64,000 nt of DNA from Magnetospirillum sp. XM-1 (GCF_001511835.1 NZ_LN997848.1:2446001-2510000), one strand, 5' to 3'. Counted from the stretch's first letter, positions 37,173 to 51,669 are shown. The notes: generated from the letters alone by a model not told the origin. Translations and numbers: made by a program.

Positions 37173-37628
37173 ATGCGTCCCCATATCCTGATCATCGCCC
37201 TGATGGCGGTGGGCCTGTCGGCCTGCGCCTCCACCCCCAGCGTCCCCCTGGCCCAGCGCCTGGAGGGCAAGACACCGGACGAGCGCCAGGAAACGCTCCG
37301 CCGCGCCTGCCTCGCCGAGGCCAACTGGAACCTCGACCAGACGGCGGCGCGCATGCCGGCCAACATGCAGCACCGCTACCGCGACTCCAATTCCACCCGC
37401 GAGACCAGCCACCTGAAGGCGCTGTGCCGCGAGATGGCCGACCTGCCCGCCATCGTCGGGCGTTCTCCACTGGAGACCAAGCGCAGGGCCGACCTGGCCG
37501 AGAAGTGCCGCCGGGAAACCGACGACCACCTCGACCTGCGCACCAAGGAAAGCGCCGCCCACATGGCCCGGGTGCAGGAGATCTGCGAGGCCATGACCGG
37601 GTTCGACCTTCCCACTCAGGCGAACTGA
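37173..37628 (+). CDS. small lipoprotein in RND efflux operon
   Basis: Predicted outer-membrane lipoprotein (151 aa): the signal MRPHILIIALMAVGLSACAS has a clear lipobox (LSAC). The mature protein is charged and helical with four further Cys residues (RRACLAEA, ALCREM, EKCRRE, EICEAM) spaced along it, which could form disulphides or bind metal. I start at ATG 37173, about 9 nt after GGGAG. I recognise no family. Its location between a His/Cys protein and the pump genes suggests a helper role in metal handling. Confidence 0.65.
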   Translation: MRPHILIIALMAVGLSACASTPSVPLAQRLEGKTPDERQETLRRACLAEANWNLDQTAARMPANMQHRYRDSNSTRETSHLKALCREMADLPAIVGRSPLETKRRADLAEKCRRETDDHLDLRTKESAAHMARVQEICEAMTGFDLPTQAN

Positions 37629-37700
37629 AGCCTTCCGGCCGGCATTCGCGTGCCGGCCGGCCAGCCGCCCCATCACCACACCTTAATGAGGAGATCTCGC

Positions 37701-37955
37701 ATGTCCCGTTCCATCGCCATTGCCGCCCTGGCTTCGCTGCTGCTGGCCACCCCCGCCTGGGCCGGTTCGTCCTGCGACCAGCTGCCCGAGCTGCGTCAGG
37801 CCCTGAGGCAGTTCCACGGCAAGCCCGCCGATCGCGATCGCGCCAAGTGGCAGGTCGAGAGCGCCGAGAAGCTGTGCAAGGACGGCAAGGAGGCCGAGGC
37901 CAAGACCTATATCGACCTGGCCCACGGCCTGCTGCTCAAGGATCACAAGCATTGA
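37701..37955 (+). CDS. small periplasmic protein in RND efflux operon
   Basis: Predicted periplasmic protein (84 aa) with a signal peptide ending TPAWAGSS, two Cys residues (SSCDQL and KLCKDG) and a His-rich end (KDHKH). GAGGAG precedes ATG 37701. Its stop overlaps the TTG start of the outer-membrane factor gene (TTGA), so it is translationally coupled to the pump. I recognise no family; metal binding by the terminal His residues is a guess. Confidence 0.65.
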   Translation: MSRSIAIAALASLLLATPAWAGSSCDQLPELRQALRQFHGKPADRDRAKWQVESAEKLCKDGKEAEAKTYIDLAHGLLLKDHKH

Positions 37956-39199
37956 GGCCCGCGACCATCCGCTGGGCCGGGCCATCGCTGCTGGCGGTGG
38001 CCCTGGCCTTCGCCGTCCCGGCCTGGGCCGAGCCCGCCCGCCTCGACGAACAGGCGGCCGTCGAGGCCGCCCGGGGACGTGGTGAGCTGCGCGACGCCAC
38101 CGAAGGGGCACTGGACGCCGCCCGCGCCGAAGCCGACGAGGCCGGGTTGTGGCCCAACCCCACCTTCGAATACGAACGCGACCGCACCAAGGAGGTGGGA
38201 GGCGCCGTCCTTCAGGACACCTACCGCCTGTCCCAGCCGGTGGACATCTCCGGACGCCGTTTCCTGCGCCAGGATGCGGCGCTGCGCCGCGCCGATTCCG
38301 CCCAGGCCGAGGGGCGCCAGCGCATGGCCGACGCCGGGGCCGAAGCCCGCCGGCTGTTCCATGCCGTACTGATGCGCACCCAGGCCCTGGACGCGGCGCA
38401 AGGCTGGGCCGCCCGCCTGGGCGAGGCGGAAACGGTGCTGACCAAACTGCGCCAGGGGCGCGAGGTCTCGGGCTACGACGCCCGCCGGCTGTCGCGTGAA
38501 AAGCTGGCCGCCGACGCCAAGGTTCGGGCCATGGGGGCCGATCTGGCCGAATCGTGGGAACGCCTGCGGGCGGTGATGGGCCTGCCCGCCGGCAGCCCCA
38601 TGCTCCGCCTGGACGGCAAGCTTCTGCCGCCGCCGCCCCTCGGTCTGGACGACCTGATGGGCCGCCTGGAAAGCCGCCCGGACCTCCAGGGCCTGCGCTC
38701 CAGGATCGCGGCGTCCGAGCTGGAGCGCCGCGCCGCCGACCGGGGCTGGATTCCCGAACTGACGGTGGGCGCCGGCCTCAAGCAGGTGGACCGGCCCGAA
38801 AGCCGCGACCAGGGCGTCCTGCTCACCGTATCCGCGCCCCTGCCCCTGTTCGACCGGGGACAGGCCTCCGCCCGCAAGGCCGAGGCCCAGACGCGGGCCA
38901 CCAGCGCCGATCTGGCCCTGGCCCGGATCAAGGCGGAGGGCGAGGTGCGCGGCTTATGGCGCCGGACCATCGAATTGCGCGACACCGCGCTGAAATTCCG
39001 TGAAAGCGCCGTGGCGCCGTCCAGGGATCTGGCGCGCATCGCCCAGGCCGCCTACCGGGCGGGCGAGATGAACGTGCTGGAACTGCTCGACGCCCACAAG
39101 GCCCTGTGGGAGGCCGAAACCACCGCCCTCGAACTGGAATTTGGCGCCCGCGAGGCCCATTCCGACCTTATTCTCGCCGCCGGGGAGCCGACGCCATGA
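37952..39199 (+). CDS. TolC/CzcC-like outer-membrane efflux protein
   Basis: Outer-membrane channel component (415 aa, the usual CzcC length). After a signal peptide (LLAVALAFAVPAWAEP) come the duplicated helical-hairpin repeats of the family, with GLWPNPTFEYERD and DISGRRFLRQDAA in the first half and RPDLQGLRSRIAASELE, GLKQVDRPES in the second. I place the start at TTG 37952 because it overlaps the previous stop and no ATG or well-placed GTG exists before the signal peptide. It forms the tripartite pump with the next two proteins. Confidence 0.87.
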   Translation: MRPATIRWAGPSLLAVALAFAVPAWAEPARLDEQAAVEAARGRGELRDATEGALDAARAEADEAGLWPNPTFEYERDRTKEVGGAVLQDTYRLSQPVDISGRRFLRQDAALRRADSAQAEGRQRMADAGAEARRLFHAVLMRTQALDAAQGWAARLGEAETVLTKLRQGREVSGYDARRLSREKLAADAKVRAMGADLAESWERLRAVMGLPAGSPMLRLDGKLLPPPPLGLDDLMGRLESRPDLQGLRSRIAASELERRAADRGWIPELTVGAGLKQVDRPESRDQGVLLTVSAPLPLFDRGQASARKAEAQTRATSADLALARIKAEGEVRGLWRRTIELRDTALKFRESAVAPSRDLARIAQAAYRAGEMNVLELLDAHKALWEAETTALELEFGAREAHSDLILAAGEPTP

Positions 39200-40761
39200 A
39201 GAAGCTGTTCACCGCGCTGGCCGTGGGCGCCGCCCTGGGTGGCGGCGCGATCTACGCCACCCTGTCGCGCGCCGTCGTCCCCGACACCGGCCATGCCCAT
39301 GCGGGCGAGCATGCCCATGCCGACGAACGCCAATCCTCGACCACGTTTGCCGCCGCGACCGAGCTGTTCATGGAACACCCGGTGCCGGTGGCGGGCGAAG
39401 CCGGCGACTTCGTCCTGCACCTCACCCGCCTGGCCGATTTCAAGCCGGTGAACGGCGCGGAGGTGATTCTGGCCCTGTCGGGCGGCGGCCAGCCCGACGA
39501 GAGCTTTCCAGCCATGGCGGACCAGCCCGGCATCTACCGCGCCCTGGTGATTCCCAAGGCCTCGGGCGAGCGCAGGCTGACCGTCACCCTGCGGGGCGAC
39601 GGGATCGAGGACCGTCACGAGATCGGGCAATTCCCAATCCATGCCGATGACGCCGCCGCCAAGGCGGCCGTGGAGGAGGCCGGACATTCCGAGGCCCCCG
39701 GCAGGATCGGCCTTGCCAAGGCGGTGCAGTGGAAGATCGGCTTCGCCACCGCCGAGGTGCGATCCCGGCTGATGCGCGAATCCGTGGCCGCTACCGGCAC
39801 CATCCGGGCGCGGGCCTCGGACGAGGCGATCATCGCGGCGCCGGGGGTGGGCGTGCTGGCCCCGTCGCCCGACTTCCCCCGCATCGGCCAGAGCGTGGAG
39901 AAGGGGCAGGTGCTGGCCTGGCTGGTGCCGCAACTGGGCGGCGAGACCGATTCCGCCACCCTGGAACTGGGAACCCGCAAGGCCCGCCTCGCCCTCGATC
40001 TGGCCTCCCAGGAGCGCCGGCGCCTGGAAGGGCTGCTGGCCCTGGAAGCCGTGCCCGAACGCCGGCTGATCGAGGCCCGCAACCAGGAGGCCACGGCGCG
40101 CGCCGAACTGGACGCCGCCACCAGGCGGTCCGCCCCCTATCAGGGGGCCAAGGGCGGCATCGCCCTGCGTTCGCCGGTGTCGGGCCGCGTCGCCGCCGTC
40201 AACACCCAGCCGGGCGGAGCCGTCGGCCAGGGGCAGGTGCTGTTCCATGTGGCCGGCCTCGCCACGCTGTGGCTGGAGGCGCAGATCCCCGAATCCCAGG
40301 TGGGACGGGTGCGCGACCCATCGGGGGCCTGGTTCACCGCCGACGGCTTCGACGGCGCCCATGTGATCGAGCAGGGCAAGAACGGCCGCCTGATCGCGCT
40401 GGGCGGCGTGGTGGACAAGGAAAGCCGCACCGTCCCCGCATTGTTCGAGTTCGACAATCCCGACCAACGCTTCCGCATCGGCATGTATGCCCAGACCCGC
40501 GTCTTCACCGGGGCGGGCGAGGAATTGCCCGCCGTGCCCGCGTCCGCCCTTGTCGACGACAACGGCCAGCCGGTGGTGTTCGTCCAGAATACGGGCGAAT
40601 CCTTCGAGCGCCGGCCGGTGATTCCCGGCATGCGCGACGGCGATCTGGTCGCCATCCGGGACGGCGTCCGGCCGGGCGAACGGGTGGTGTCGAAGGGCGT
40701 CTATCAGGTGAAGCTGGCGGCATCGAGCCCGGCCCAGCTGTCCCACGGCCACGCGCACTGA
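39196..40761 (+). CDS. RND efflux periplasmic adaptor, CzcB-like, His-rich ends
   Basis: Membrane-fusion protein (521 aa). The N-terminal anchor is followed by a His-rich stretch GHAHAGEHAHADE, and the C-terminus ends SHGHAH, as in heavy-metal adaptors. An extra N-terminal beta domain (about residues 50-160) precedes the barrel/lipoyl/helical hairpin core; lipoyl halves read PGVGVLAPSPDFPRIGQSVE and SPVSGRVAAVNTQPGG. It connects the inner-membrane pump to the outer-membrane channel and may deliver or sense metal. The start overlaps the previous gene by ATGA. Confidence 0.88.
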   Translation: MKKLFTALAVGAALGGGAIYATLSRAVVPDTGHAHAGEHAHADERQSSTTFAAATELFMEHPVPVAGEAGDFVLHLTRLADFKPVNGAEVILALSGGGQPDESFPAMADQPGIYRALVIPKASGERRLTVTLRGDGIEDRHEIGQFPIHADDAAAKAAVEEAGHSEAPGRIGLAKAVQWKIGFATAEVRSRLMRESVAATGTIRARASDEAIIAAPGVGVLAPSPDFPRIGQSVEKGQVLAWLVPQLGGETDSATLELGTRKARLALDLASQERRRLEGLLALEAVPERRLIEARNQEATARAELDAATRRSAPYQGAKGGIALRSPVSGRVAAVNTQPGGAVGQGQVLFHVAGLATLWLEAQIPESQVGRVRDPSGAWFTADGFDGAHVIEQGKNGRLIALGGVVDKESRTVPALFEFDNPDQRFRIGMYAQTRVFTGAGEELPAVPASALVDDNGQPVVFVQNTGESFERRPVIPGMRDGDLVAIRDGVRPGERVVSKGVYQVKLAASSPAQLSHGHAH

Positions 40762-40775
40762 AGGAGCATCACTCC

Positions 40776-43907
<3,132 letters not shown>

Positions 43908-43917
43908 GGAGGCGGAG

Positions 43918-44415
43918 ATGATGCGGACACTCGCCGCCTGCCTCCTTTGCGCCGTCCTGCTGTCGTCGCCGGTCGCGGCGCGGCAGCAGGTGGCCGGTCC
44001 CGCCGGGGCGGCGCCCCCCGCCCCGGCGGGCCGCGAGCATCTGGCCAACACCCGCGCCCTGCCGCTGTCGCGCCTTTTGGGGCTGTGCGGCGAGGTGAAG
44101 CGGATGTTCGCCCTGGAGCGGGAACTGGGGACGCGCCCGCCGACTCGGGACGACATCCAGGTGGTCAGCAACGCCACCAAGTGCCTGGCCGCCACCGCAG
44201 CCATCTTCGAGACCATCCGCGCCATGGAGCCCCTCTATGGCGAGCGGGTGGTCTGCATCCCGTCGGGGGTCAGGGACCAGGACCTGCTGGAAGGCATGCT
44301 GCAATGGCTGGAGGAGCGGGACCGCCAGGGGGGCGACGACATCTTCCGCCTGGCCGCGCCCCGGGCCTTCATCATCTATATCCGCCAGGCTTACCCTTGC
44401 GGGGCGGGCCAATAG
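43918..44415 (+). CDS. Rap1a/Tai-like secreted protein
   Basis: Exported protein (165 aa) with a signal peptide (LAACLLCAVLLSSPVAAR). The mature part ends with a pattern like Rap1a immunity-type domains: VVCIPSGVRDQDLLEGMLQWLEERD, a central helix, and AFIIYIRQAYPC, with Cys residues at the positions that form disulphides in that fold. Rap1a proteins neutralise type VI amidases in Serratia, but many homologues occur without toxins. None is seen here, so it may be a general periplasmic accessory of the pump operon. Two adjacent ATGs are possible; I use 43918, 6 nt after a GGAGG box. Confidence 0.65.
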   Translation: MMRTLAACLLCAVLLSSPVAARQQVAGPAGAAPPAPAGREHLANTRALPLSRLLGLCGEVKRMFALERELGTRPPTRDDIQVVSNATKCLAATAAIFETIRAMEPLYGERVVCIPSGVRDQDLLEGMLQWLEERDRQGGDDIFRLAAPRAFIIYIRQAYPCGAGQ

Positions 44416-44609
44416 CGCCTGCCACCGGAAATATCGAAATGCGTCAAATGGAATCAAGGAGTTAATGGGTATTTTGAGGGTTGGTGAGTGTGGTTGTTTA
44501 AATAATGGTCCATATGCCGCGTTGAATCGGCCTCCTCCCCAAGATCATCCAGAGTTCGTCAGCCGGAATGACGAGAAATGTGATTAACCATCAGTAAGGC
44601 TACTTATGT

Positions 44610-44615
44610 TATAAT
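44610..44615 (+). promoter_or_regulatory. possible -10 box for the RTX gene
   Basis: A perfect TATAAT lies 61 bp upstream of the RTX start, in an AT-rich 261-bp gap (44,416-44,676) that otherwise shows no structure. The best -35 candidate is TTAACC at 44,584, but the spacing of 20 bp is long, so this promoter is only suggested. Confidence 0.35.
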
Positions 44616-44676
44616 CTGTGCATAGGCATATCTGCTGCGCCTCTCTCGCGGCGGAAGGTTGGGAAGGCCGGATGAA

Positions 44677-47600
44677 ATGGCTGTCGGGGCGAATGGCCTG
44701 AATGGCGATATGGGTGCCGAGCGCACGCTGTTCGATGATCTGACGGTTTTGGCGCAATCGGGGCCGGTCGGCAGTGCTTCTGCCGGTGCCTCGCAAGCCC
44801 CCAATGATGGCGCAAGCCACAATGACGATTCGCTGGCCAACAGCTTGGCCTCCCTCTCCACCGTGCATGCCGGCTCGCCGCCGCCGACCCAGGTTGGCAC
44901 GCCGCAGACGGTGATCGAGACGGTGGAGGTCGCTTCCATCGATCCGGCGTCTCGTTCCAGTGGGCAGCAGGCCCAGGGGCGGGACAGGAATGGCGAGGGG
45001 CAGGTTTTGTCCACCGCCGAGGATAGAACCTCCAGGGCCGAGACCTCAGCCACGACGACACTGACCGTCGACAAGCCGCGTGCGCCGACGGAAGCGCCCG
45101 CCGCAGAGCTTAGTCGCTCCAGCATATCCGATGATGGTTCGGTGCCACAGGCGCGTAGCGACGGGGCGCCGATTACGCTGGTCGGCCAGGACAACGCGGC
45201 GGTGTCTCCGCCCGCCACGGCCTCGGAGCCCAGCACCGCGGATAAGCCGCTTGCCGCCGAGACCAAGGCCGAGCCCGAGCCCGAGCCAGACGTGCAGATC
45301 ATACCGGAGGCACTTCCGGCCGTGGGCGACGGAGTGGTTCTGACCGTGTCCCCTGCCCAGGGTGACGAAGATCATGCCATCGCCCTGTCCATTTCCGCCG
45401 CGTTGATCGACAGCGCCGACACGATGGGCTCCGTGACCATCCGGGGCGTCCCCGATGGCGCCACCTTGTCCGCCGGCGTGGTTCAGGCAGATGGTTCCTG
45501 GGTGTTGTCCGCCTCCGATCTGGGCGGGCTGAGCTTGCGCCCGGCCGCCGATGCCCATGGCAGCTTTGATCTGACCATCGAGAGCTATTCGACGGAAGGC
45601 GGAGTCCAGTCGGGTATCGCATCGGCCACCCTTCATGTGACCGTGGATGCCGCCAACGACGCGCCGGCCCTCAGCGGGACGGCGAGCCTGCCGGGCGGGA
45701 CCGAGGATACCTCCTACGTGATCCGCGCCGCCGACCTGCTGTCCAAGGCGTCGGACGTGGACGGCGACACAATGTCGGTGGCCAATCTGGCGGCCAGCAG
45801 CGGAACTTTGGTCAATAACGGCGACGGCACCTGGAGCCTGACGCCGGCGGCCAATGCCAACGGCGCCGTGACGCTTTCCTACGACGTGGTGGACGGCAAT
45901 GGCGGTAGCGTCGCCACCTCCACGTCCGTGACCTTCGCCGCCGTCAACGACGCGCCGGCGCTGAGTGGGACGGCGAGCCTGCCGGGCGGGACCGAGGACA
46001 CCTCCTACGTGATCCGCGCCGCCGACCTGCTGTCCAAGGCGTCGGACGTGGACGGCGACACAATGTCGGTGGCCAATCTGGCGGTCAGCAGCGGGACTCT
46101 GGTCAATAACGGCGACGGCACCTGGAGCCTGACGCCGGCGGCCAATGCCAACGGCGCCGTGACGCTTTCCTACGACGTGGTGGACGGCAATGGCGGTAGC
46201 GTCGCCACCTCCACGTCCGTGACCTTCGCCGCCGTCAACGACGCGCCGGCGCAGAGTGGGACGGCGAGCCTGCCGGGTGGGACCGAGGATACCTCCTACG
46301 TGATCCGCGCCGCCGACCTGCTGTCCAAGGCGTCGGACGTGGACGGCGACACAATGTCGGTGGCCAATCTGGCGGCCAGCAGCGGAACTTTGGTCAATAA
46401 CGGCGACGGCACCTGGAGCCTGACGCCGGCGGCCAATGCCAACGGCGCCGTGACGCTTTCCTATGACGTGGTGGACGGCAATGGCGGTAGCGTCGCCACC
46501 TCCACGGCGGTGACCTTCGCCGCCGTCAACGACGCTCCCACCAATGCCGCCCTCAATCTGGGGACCAAGCAGGGCGACCAGACCCTGATTCTCACCAAGG
46601 CCCAATTGCTGGCCAATGCCGGCGACGTGGATGGCGATACCCTGTCGGTGACCGGCCTTTCCGCCAGCGCCGGCACCTTGACCGCCAATGCCGATGGGAC
46701 CTGGAGCCTGACCACGGTTGCCAACCAGCCCGCCGACATCACTTTGTCCTATACGGTGGATGACGGTCACGGCGGAACGGCCGCCGGCAGCGCATCGATC
46801 ACCGTCATCCCCGTTTCGGTTCAGATCACCGGCGGAGCGGGCAACGACACCCTGACCGGTACGGCCGGCAACGACCTGATCGACGGCGGGGCGGGCAACG
46901 ACATCCTTAACGGCGTGGGGGGCGCCGATACCGTCCTCGGCGGTGTCGGTAACGACACCATCGATGCCGGAGCGGGCGACGACCTGCTGTCGGGTGGCGC
47001 GGGGGGCGACAAACTGAACGGCAACACCGGCACCGACACGGCGACCTATGCCGATTCCGCCGCCGGGGTGACGGTCAACCTCTCCCTTGCCACCGCGCAG
47101 ACCAGCACCGGCGACGCCTCGGGCGATATCCTGTCGGGTATCGAGAATGTCACGGGCAGCGCACTCAACGACACTCTGACCGGCAACGCCTCGGCCAACG
47201 TCATCGACGGCCTGGCGGGCAATGACGTGCTGGCCGGGTTGGCCGGCGCCGATACCCTGATCGGCGGGGCGGGGGCGGATACGGCCTCCTACGCCGCGTC
47301 GAGCGGCGCGGTGACGGTCAATCTGGCGACGGGGACCGGCAGCGGCGGCGACGCCGAGGGTGACGTCCTGTCCGGCATCGAGAATGTCACCGGCGGGGCC
47401 GGCAACGATGTGCTGACCGGTGACGCCGGCGCCAACCGTCTCGACGGCGGTTCCGGCGACGACTTGCTGGTGGGCGGTGGTGGCGCCGATTCCCTGGTGG
47501 GCGGCGCGGGGACCGACACGGCCTCCTATGCTTCCTCCTCGGCGGGCGTGACCGTCAATCTGGCCCTTGCCACGGCGCAGGTCAGCGGCGGCGATGCCTC

Positions 47601-50600
47601 GGGTGACGTGCTCAACACCATCGAGAATGTGGTGGGCAGCGCCTTCGACGATACCTTGACCGGCAATACCGGCAACAACGTGCTGACCGGTGGCGCCGGG
47701 GCCGATACCCTGGCGGGTGGCACCGGAAGCGATACCGTCGATTATTCCGCGTCCGGCGCAGGCGTGACGGTGAACCTTGCGCTGGCCACGGCCCAGGTGA
47801 GCGGCGGTGACGCGGGTGGCGACATGCTGTCCGGCATCGAGAACCTCACCGGCAGCGCCCAGGCCGACGTCCTGACCGGCGATGCCAATGCCAACCTGCT
47901 GCAGGGCGGGGCGGGTGCCGACACCTTGGACGGCGCGGCGGGCAACGATGTGCTGCGCGGCGGAGCGGGGGCCGATACCCTGATCGGCGGCGCGGGCACC
48001 GACAGCGTGACCTATTCGGATTCTTCGGCGGGTGTCGCCGTCAGCCTCTCGCTGTCCACGGCGCAGAGCGGTGGCGATGCCGAGGGTGACGTACTGTCCG
48101 GCATCGAATACCTGACCGGCAGCGCGCTCGCCGACACTTTGACGGGCGACGCCAATGCCAATCTGCTGGACGGCGGCGCCGGCAACGACGTGATCGATGG
48201 CGGCGCCGGCAACGACCAATTGGTGGGCGGCGCCGGGGCCGACACCTTGATGGGCGGCGTGGGAATCGATCTGGCCAATTATTCCTCGGCCACTATTGCG
48301 GTGACGGTTGACCTTTCCACCGGGGCGGGAACGGGCGGCGACGCCCAGGGCGACGTGCTTTCCGGCATCGAGAATCTGACCGGCGGCACCGGCGGCGATG
48401 TGCTGACGGGCGATGGCGCGGCCAATGTGCTCGATGGCGGCACGGGCAACGACACTCTGTCGGGCGGGGCCGGGGCCGACACTCTGGTGGGCGGTGCGGG
48501 CAACGACGTGCTGGACGGCGGGGCCGACAACGACACCCTGACCGGCGGCGCCGGGGCCGATACGCTGACGGGTGGGACGGGCAATGACACCGCGTCCTAT
48601 GCCGGCGCGACGGCGGCTCTCTCGGTCGATCTGGAGACCGGCACGGGCAGCGGCGGCGATGCGGCCGGCGACGTGCTGTCTGGCATCGAGAACATCATCG
48701 GCGGCAATCTGGCTGACGTGCTGACCGGCGACGGCGCGGCCAATGTGCTCGATGGCGGCGCCGGCAACGATACCCTGACCGGCGGAGCGGGGGACGACCT
48801 GCTGCGCGGCGGTGCCGGAGCCGATGTTCTTGCCGGCGGCGATGGCAACGACACGGCCAGCTGGTCCAGTTCCACCGCCGCGGTGAGCGCCAATCTGAGT
48901 GCCGGCACCGGCACCCTGGGCGATGCCCTGGGCGATGTGCTGAGCGGCATCGAGAACCTGACCGGCGGCAGCGGGGCCGACATCCTGACCGGTGACGGCG
49001 GCGCCAATATCCTGACCGGCGGTACCGGCAACGACACCCTGGACGGCGGAAACGGCAACGATCTGCTGGCCGGCGGGGCGGGCGCCGACAAGCTGACCGG
49101 GGGCACGGGAACCGATACGGCGGACTATTCCGCCTCCACGGCTGCCGTGACGGTCAACCTGACCACCGGCACCGGCACGGTGGGCGACGCCTCGGGCGAC
49201 GTGCTGTCCGGTATCGAGAACCTGACCGGCGGCGCGGGAGCGGACATCCTGAGCGGCGACGCGGGCGTCAACGTCATTGACGGCGGCGCGGGCAACGACA
49301 CCCTGAGCGGCGGAGCCGGGGGCGACACCCTGATCGGTGGCGCTGGTACGGATACCGCCAGCTATGCGGGCTCGGGCGCGGCGCTGAGCGCGGATCTGGC
49401 GGCGGGCACCCTGTCGGGCGGCGATGCCGACGGCGACGTGCTGAGCGGCATCGAAAGCATCACCGGCACCAATTTCAACGACCTGCTGGCCGGTGACGGC
49501 AACGCCAACCGCCTGGACGGCGGCGCGGGCGACGATTCCTTGCGCGGCAGCGCCGGGGCGGATTCGCTGATTGGCGGCACTGGCACCGACACGGTGGGCT
49601 ACGAGACTTCGGCGGCGGGCGTCACCGTCAACCTGTCGCTGACCACGGCGCAGGTGAGCGGCGGCGACGCCTCGGGCGACGTGCTGGCGACCATCGAGAA
49701 CGCGGTGGGCAGCGCCTTCGGCGACACCCTGACCGGCACCACCGGCGTCAACATCCTGACCGGCGGCGACGGCGACGACGTGCTGATCGGTCTGGCCGGG
49801 GCCGACACCCTGGTGGGCGGCGCCGGCATCGATACCGCCAGCTACGCCCCGTCCACGGCTGCCGTGACGGTCAACCTGACCACCGGCACCGGCACGGTGG
49901 GCGATGCCTCGGGCGACGTGCTGTCCGGTATCGAGAACCTGACCGGCGGCGCGGGAGCGGACATCCTGAGCGGCGATGCGGGCGTCAACGTCATTGACGG
50001 CGGCGCGGGCAACGACACCTTGAGCGGCGGGGCCGGGGGCGACACCCTGATCGGTGGCGCTGGTACGGATACCGCCAGCTATGCCGCCTCGGGCGCGGCG
50101 CTGAGCGTGGATCTGGCGGCGGGCACCGTATCGGGCGGCGATGCCGACGGCGACGTGCTGAGCGGCATCGAAAGCATCACCGGCACCAATTTCAACGACC
50201 TGCTGGCCGGTGACGGCAACGCCAACCGCCTGGATGGCGGGGCGGGTGATGATTCCTTGCGCGGCGGGGCCGGGGCGGATTCGCTGATCGGCGGCACTGG
50301 CACCGACACGGTGGGCTACGAGACTTCGGCGGCGGGCGTCACCGTCATTGACGGCGGCGCGGGCAACGACACCCTGAGCGGCGGAGCCGGGGGCGACACC
50401 CTGATCGGTGGCGCTGGTACGGATACCGCCAGCTATGCGGGCTCGGGCGCGGCGCTGAGCGCGGATCTGGCGGCGGGCACCCTGTCGGGCGGCGATGCCG
50501 ACGGCGACGTGCTGAGCGGCATCGAAAGCATCACCGGCACCAATTTCAACGACCTGCTGGCCGGTGACGGCAACGCCAACCGCCTGGATGGCGGGGCGGG

Positions 50601-51639
50601 TGATGATTCCTTGCGCGGCGGGGCCGGGGCGGATTCGCTGATCGGCGGCACTGGCACCGACACGGTGGGCTACGAGACTTCGGCGGCGGGCGTCACCGTC
50701 AACCTGTCGCTGACCACGGCGCAGGTGAGTGGCGGCGACGCCTCGGGCGATGTGCTGGCGACCATCGAGAACGCGGTCGGCAGCGCCTTCGGCGACACCC
50801 TGACCGGCACCACCGGCGTCAACGTCCTGACCGGCGGCGACGGCGACGACGTGCTGCGCGGTCTGGCCGGGGCCGACACCCTGGTGGGCGGCGATGGCAT
50901 CGACACCGCCAGCTATGCGGCGGCCACCGTGGCGGTCAACGTCAACCTGGCCACCGGCACCGGATCGGGCGGCGACGCGGCGGGCGACGTGCTGTCCGGC
51001 ATCGAGAACCTGCTGGGCGGCAATGCGGCCGATATCCTGACCGGTGACGGCGGGGCCAACGTCCTGAACGGTGCGGCGGGCAACGACACCCTGTCGGGCG
51101 GCGCCGGAGCCGACACCTTGATCGGCGGGGCCGGCGCGGACAGCCTGATCGGCGGGACCGGCAGCGATACCGCGGACTATTCGGCGTCCACCCTGGCGGT
51201 GAATGTCGATCTGACCCGTGCCACCGCCCAGAGCGGCGGCGACGCCGCGGGCGATATCCTGGCGGGCATCGAGAATCTGACGGGCGGTGGCGGCAACGAC
51301 GTGCTGACCGGTGATTCCGGCGCCAACATCCTGATCGGCGGCGGTGGCTCCGACACTCTGACCGGCGCGGCGGGCGACGACCTCCTGGTGTTCCGGGCCT
51401 CGGATTTCCCGGCCGGATCTGGTGGCACCCTGGCGGATTTCGTCTATGGCGGCGGAGGCGTCGACACGGTGGACATTTCGGCCGTGGGCCAGAGCTTCCA
51501 GTTGCTGATCAACGGGGTGGAACAGCCTTTGCCGGCCGGATCACATGAATATGTGGATACCCAGGGTATTCAGGGCGATATCCGGTTTGGCGACAACTCG
51601 GTCATCCACCTGGATGGCATCGAGAAGATCATCTACTGA
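44677..51639 (+). CDS. giant RTX protein with cadherin-like repeats, type I secreted
   Basis: Secreted or surface protein of 2,320 aa. Order: a low-complexity Ser/Thr/Pro/Glu-rich N-terminus without a Sec signal (1-215); a VCBS-like domain (about 220-325); three almost identical 97-residue cadherin-like repeats (about 327-617); a fourth diverged copy; then about 1,500 residues of nonapeptide RTX repeats (GGxGxDxLx) alternating with beta segments such as [10 protein letters not shown] and [12 protein letters not shown]; and a C-terminal type I secretion end ([10 protein letters not shown] to DGIEKIIY). RTX repeats fold on calcium outside the cell. It is probably an adhesin or S-layer/biofilm protein; no enzymatic domain is seen. 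I use ATG 44677, with GGAAGG about 9 nt upstream; TTG 44659 is the alternative. Exporter genes follow. Confidence 0.9.
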   Translation: MAVGANGLNGDMGAERTLFDDLTVLAQSGPVGSASAGASQAPNDGASHNDDSLANSLASLSTVHAGSPPPTQVGTPQTVIETVEVASIDPASRSSGQQAQGRDRNGEGQVLSTAEDRTSRAETSATTTLTVDKPRAPTEAPAAELSRSSISDDGSVPQARSDGAPITLVGQDNAAVSPPATASEPSTADKPLAAETKAEPEPEPDVQIIPEALPAVGDGVVLTVSPAQGDEDHAIALSISAALIDSADTMGSVTIRGVPDGATLSAGVVQADGSWVLSASDLGGLSLRPAADAHGSFDLTIESYSTEGGVQSGIASATLHVTVDAANDAPALSGTASLPGGTEDTSYVIRAADLLSKASDVDGDTMSVANLAASSGTLVNNGDGTWSLTPAANANGAVTLSYDVVDGNGGSVATSTSVTFAAVNDAPALSGTASLPGGTEDTSYVIRAADLLSKASDVDGDTMSVANLAVSSGTLVNNGDGTWSLTPAANANGAVTLSYDVVDGNGGSVATSTSVTFAAVNDAPAQSGTASLPGGTEDTSYVIRAADLLSKASDVDGDTMSVANLAASSGTLVNNGDGTWSLTPAANANGAVTLSYDVVDGNGGSVATSTAVTFAAVNDAPTNAALNLGTKQGDQTLILTKAQLLANAGDVDGDTLSVTGLSASAGTLTANADGTWSLTTVANQPADITLSYTVDDGHGGTAAGSASITVIPVSVQITGGAGNDTLTGTAGNDLIDGGAGNDILNGVGGADTVLGGVGNDTIDAGAGDDLLSGGAGGDKLNGNTGTDTATYADSAAGVTVNLSLATAQTSTGDASGDILSGIENVTGSALNDTLTGNASANVIDGLAGNDVLAGLAGADTLIGGAGADTASYAASSGAVTVNLATGTGSGGDAEGDVLSGIENVTGGAGNDVLTGDAGANRLDGGSGDDLLVGGGGADSLVGGAGTDTASYASSSAGVTVNLALATAQVSGGDASGDVLNTIENVVGSAFDDTLTGNTGNNVLTGGAGADTLAGGTGSDTVDYSASGAGVTVNLALATAQVSGGDAGGDMLSGIENLTGSAQADVLTGDANANLLQGGAGADTLDGAAGNDVLRGGAGADTLIGGAGTDSVTYSDSSAGVAVSLSLSTAQSGGDAEGDVLSGIEYLTGSALADTLTGDANANLLDGGAGNDVIDGGAGNDQLVGGAGADTLMGGVGIDLANYSSATIAVTVDLSTGAGTGGDAQGDVLSGIENLTGGTGGDVLTGDGAANVLDGGTGNDTLSGGAGADTLVGGAGNDVLDGGADNDTLTGGAGADTLTGGTGNDTASYAGATAALSVDLETGTGSGGDAAGDVLSGIENIIGGNLADVLTGDGAANVLDGGAGNDTLTGGAGDDLLRGGAGADVLAGGDGNDTASWSSSTAAVSANLSAGTGTLGDALGDVLSGIENLTGGSGADILTGDGGANILTGGTGNDTLDGGNGNDLLAGGAGADKLTGGTGTDTADYSASTAAVTVNLTTGTGTVGDASGDVLSGIENLTGGAGADILSGDAGVNVIDGGAGNDTLSGGAGGDTLIGGAGTDTASYAGSGAALSADLAAGTLSGGDADGDVLSGIESITGTNFNDLLAGDGNANRLDGGAGDDSLRGSAGADSLIGGTGTDTVGYETSAAGVTVNLSLTTAQVSGGDASGDVLATIENAVGSAFGDTLTGTTGVNILTGGDGDDVLIGLAGADTLVGGAGIDTASYAPSTAAVTVNLTTGTGTVGDASGDVLSGIENLTGGAGADILSGDAGVNVIDGGAGNDTLSGGAGGDTLIGGAGTDTASYAASGAALSVDLAAGTVSGGDADGDVLSGIESITGTNFNDLLAGDGNANRLDGGAGDDSLRGGAGADSLIGGTGTDTVGYETSAAGVTVIDGGAGNDTLSGGAGGDTLIGGAGTDTASYAGSGAALSADLAAGTLSGGDADGDVLSGIESITGTNFNDLLAGDGNANRLDGGAGDDSLRGGAGADSLIGGTGTDTVGYETSAAGVTVNLSLTTAQVSGGDASGDVLATIENAVGSAFGDTLTGTTGVNVLTGGDGDDVLRGLAGADTLVGGDGIDTASYAAATVAVNVNLATGTGSGGDAAGDVLSGIENLLGGNAADILTGDGGANVLNGAAGNDTLSGGAGADTLIGGAGADSLIGGTGSDTADYSASTLAVNVDLTRATAQSGGDAAGDILAGIENLTGGGGNDVLTGDSGANILIGGGGSDTLTGAAGDDLLVFRASDFPAGSGGTLADFVYGGGGVDTVDISAVGQSFQLLINGVEQPLPAGSHEYVDTQGIQGDIRFGDNSVIHLDGIEKIIY
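45655..46527 (+). repeat. three tandem 291-bp repeats (cadherin-like units)
   Basis: Units begin at 45,655, 45,946 and 46,237, each starting at the AAC-GAC codons of NDAPA. They differ by only a few bases, including shared silent positions, so they were copied or homogenised recently. A fourth unit from 46,528 is clearly diverged. Copy number is likely to vary between strains. Confidence 0.92.
49141..50910 (+). repeat. long near-identical repeats inside the RTX region
   Basis: A 717-bp block starting at 49,141 is repeated at 49,858. The second copy is cut at 50,346 in GVTV and joins directly to IDGGAGND, the point 135 bp into the block, giving a third copy from 50,347. The third copy carries sequence variants of copy 1 at its beginning and of copy 2 further on (for example the Gly-Gly instead of Gly-Ser after SLRG), so it is a recombinant. 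Confidence 0.85.
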
Positions 51640-51669
51640 CGGGGCGTCTTGGATAGAGCTCGACATAGG

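Noticed and set aside
37130..39199. 689-codon frame as one long outer-membrane efflux protein
   Set aside because: Its first 274 codons are out-of-frame readings of two small exported-protein genes; the signal peptide begins at TTG 37952.
45046..48219. 1,057-codon minus-strand frame across the RTX repeats
   Set aside because: It is the reverse reading of repetitive glycine codons; its repeats mirror the RTX units and it has no recognisable domain.
46800..51350. Regularly spaced repeats resembling a repeat array such as CRISPR
   Set aside because: The repeats are in frame within one long coding sequence, encode RTX nonapeptides, and have no unique spacers of constant length.
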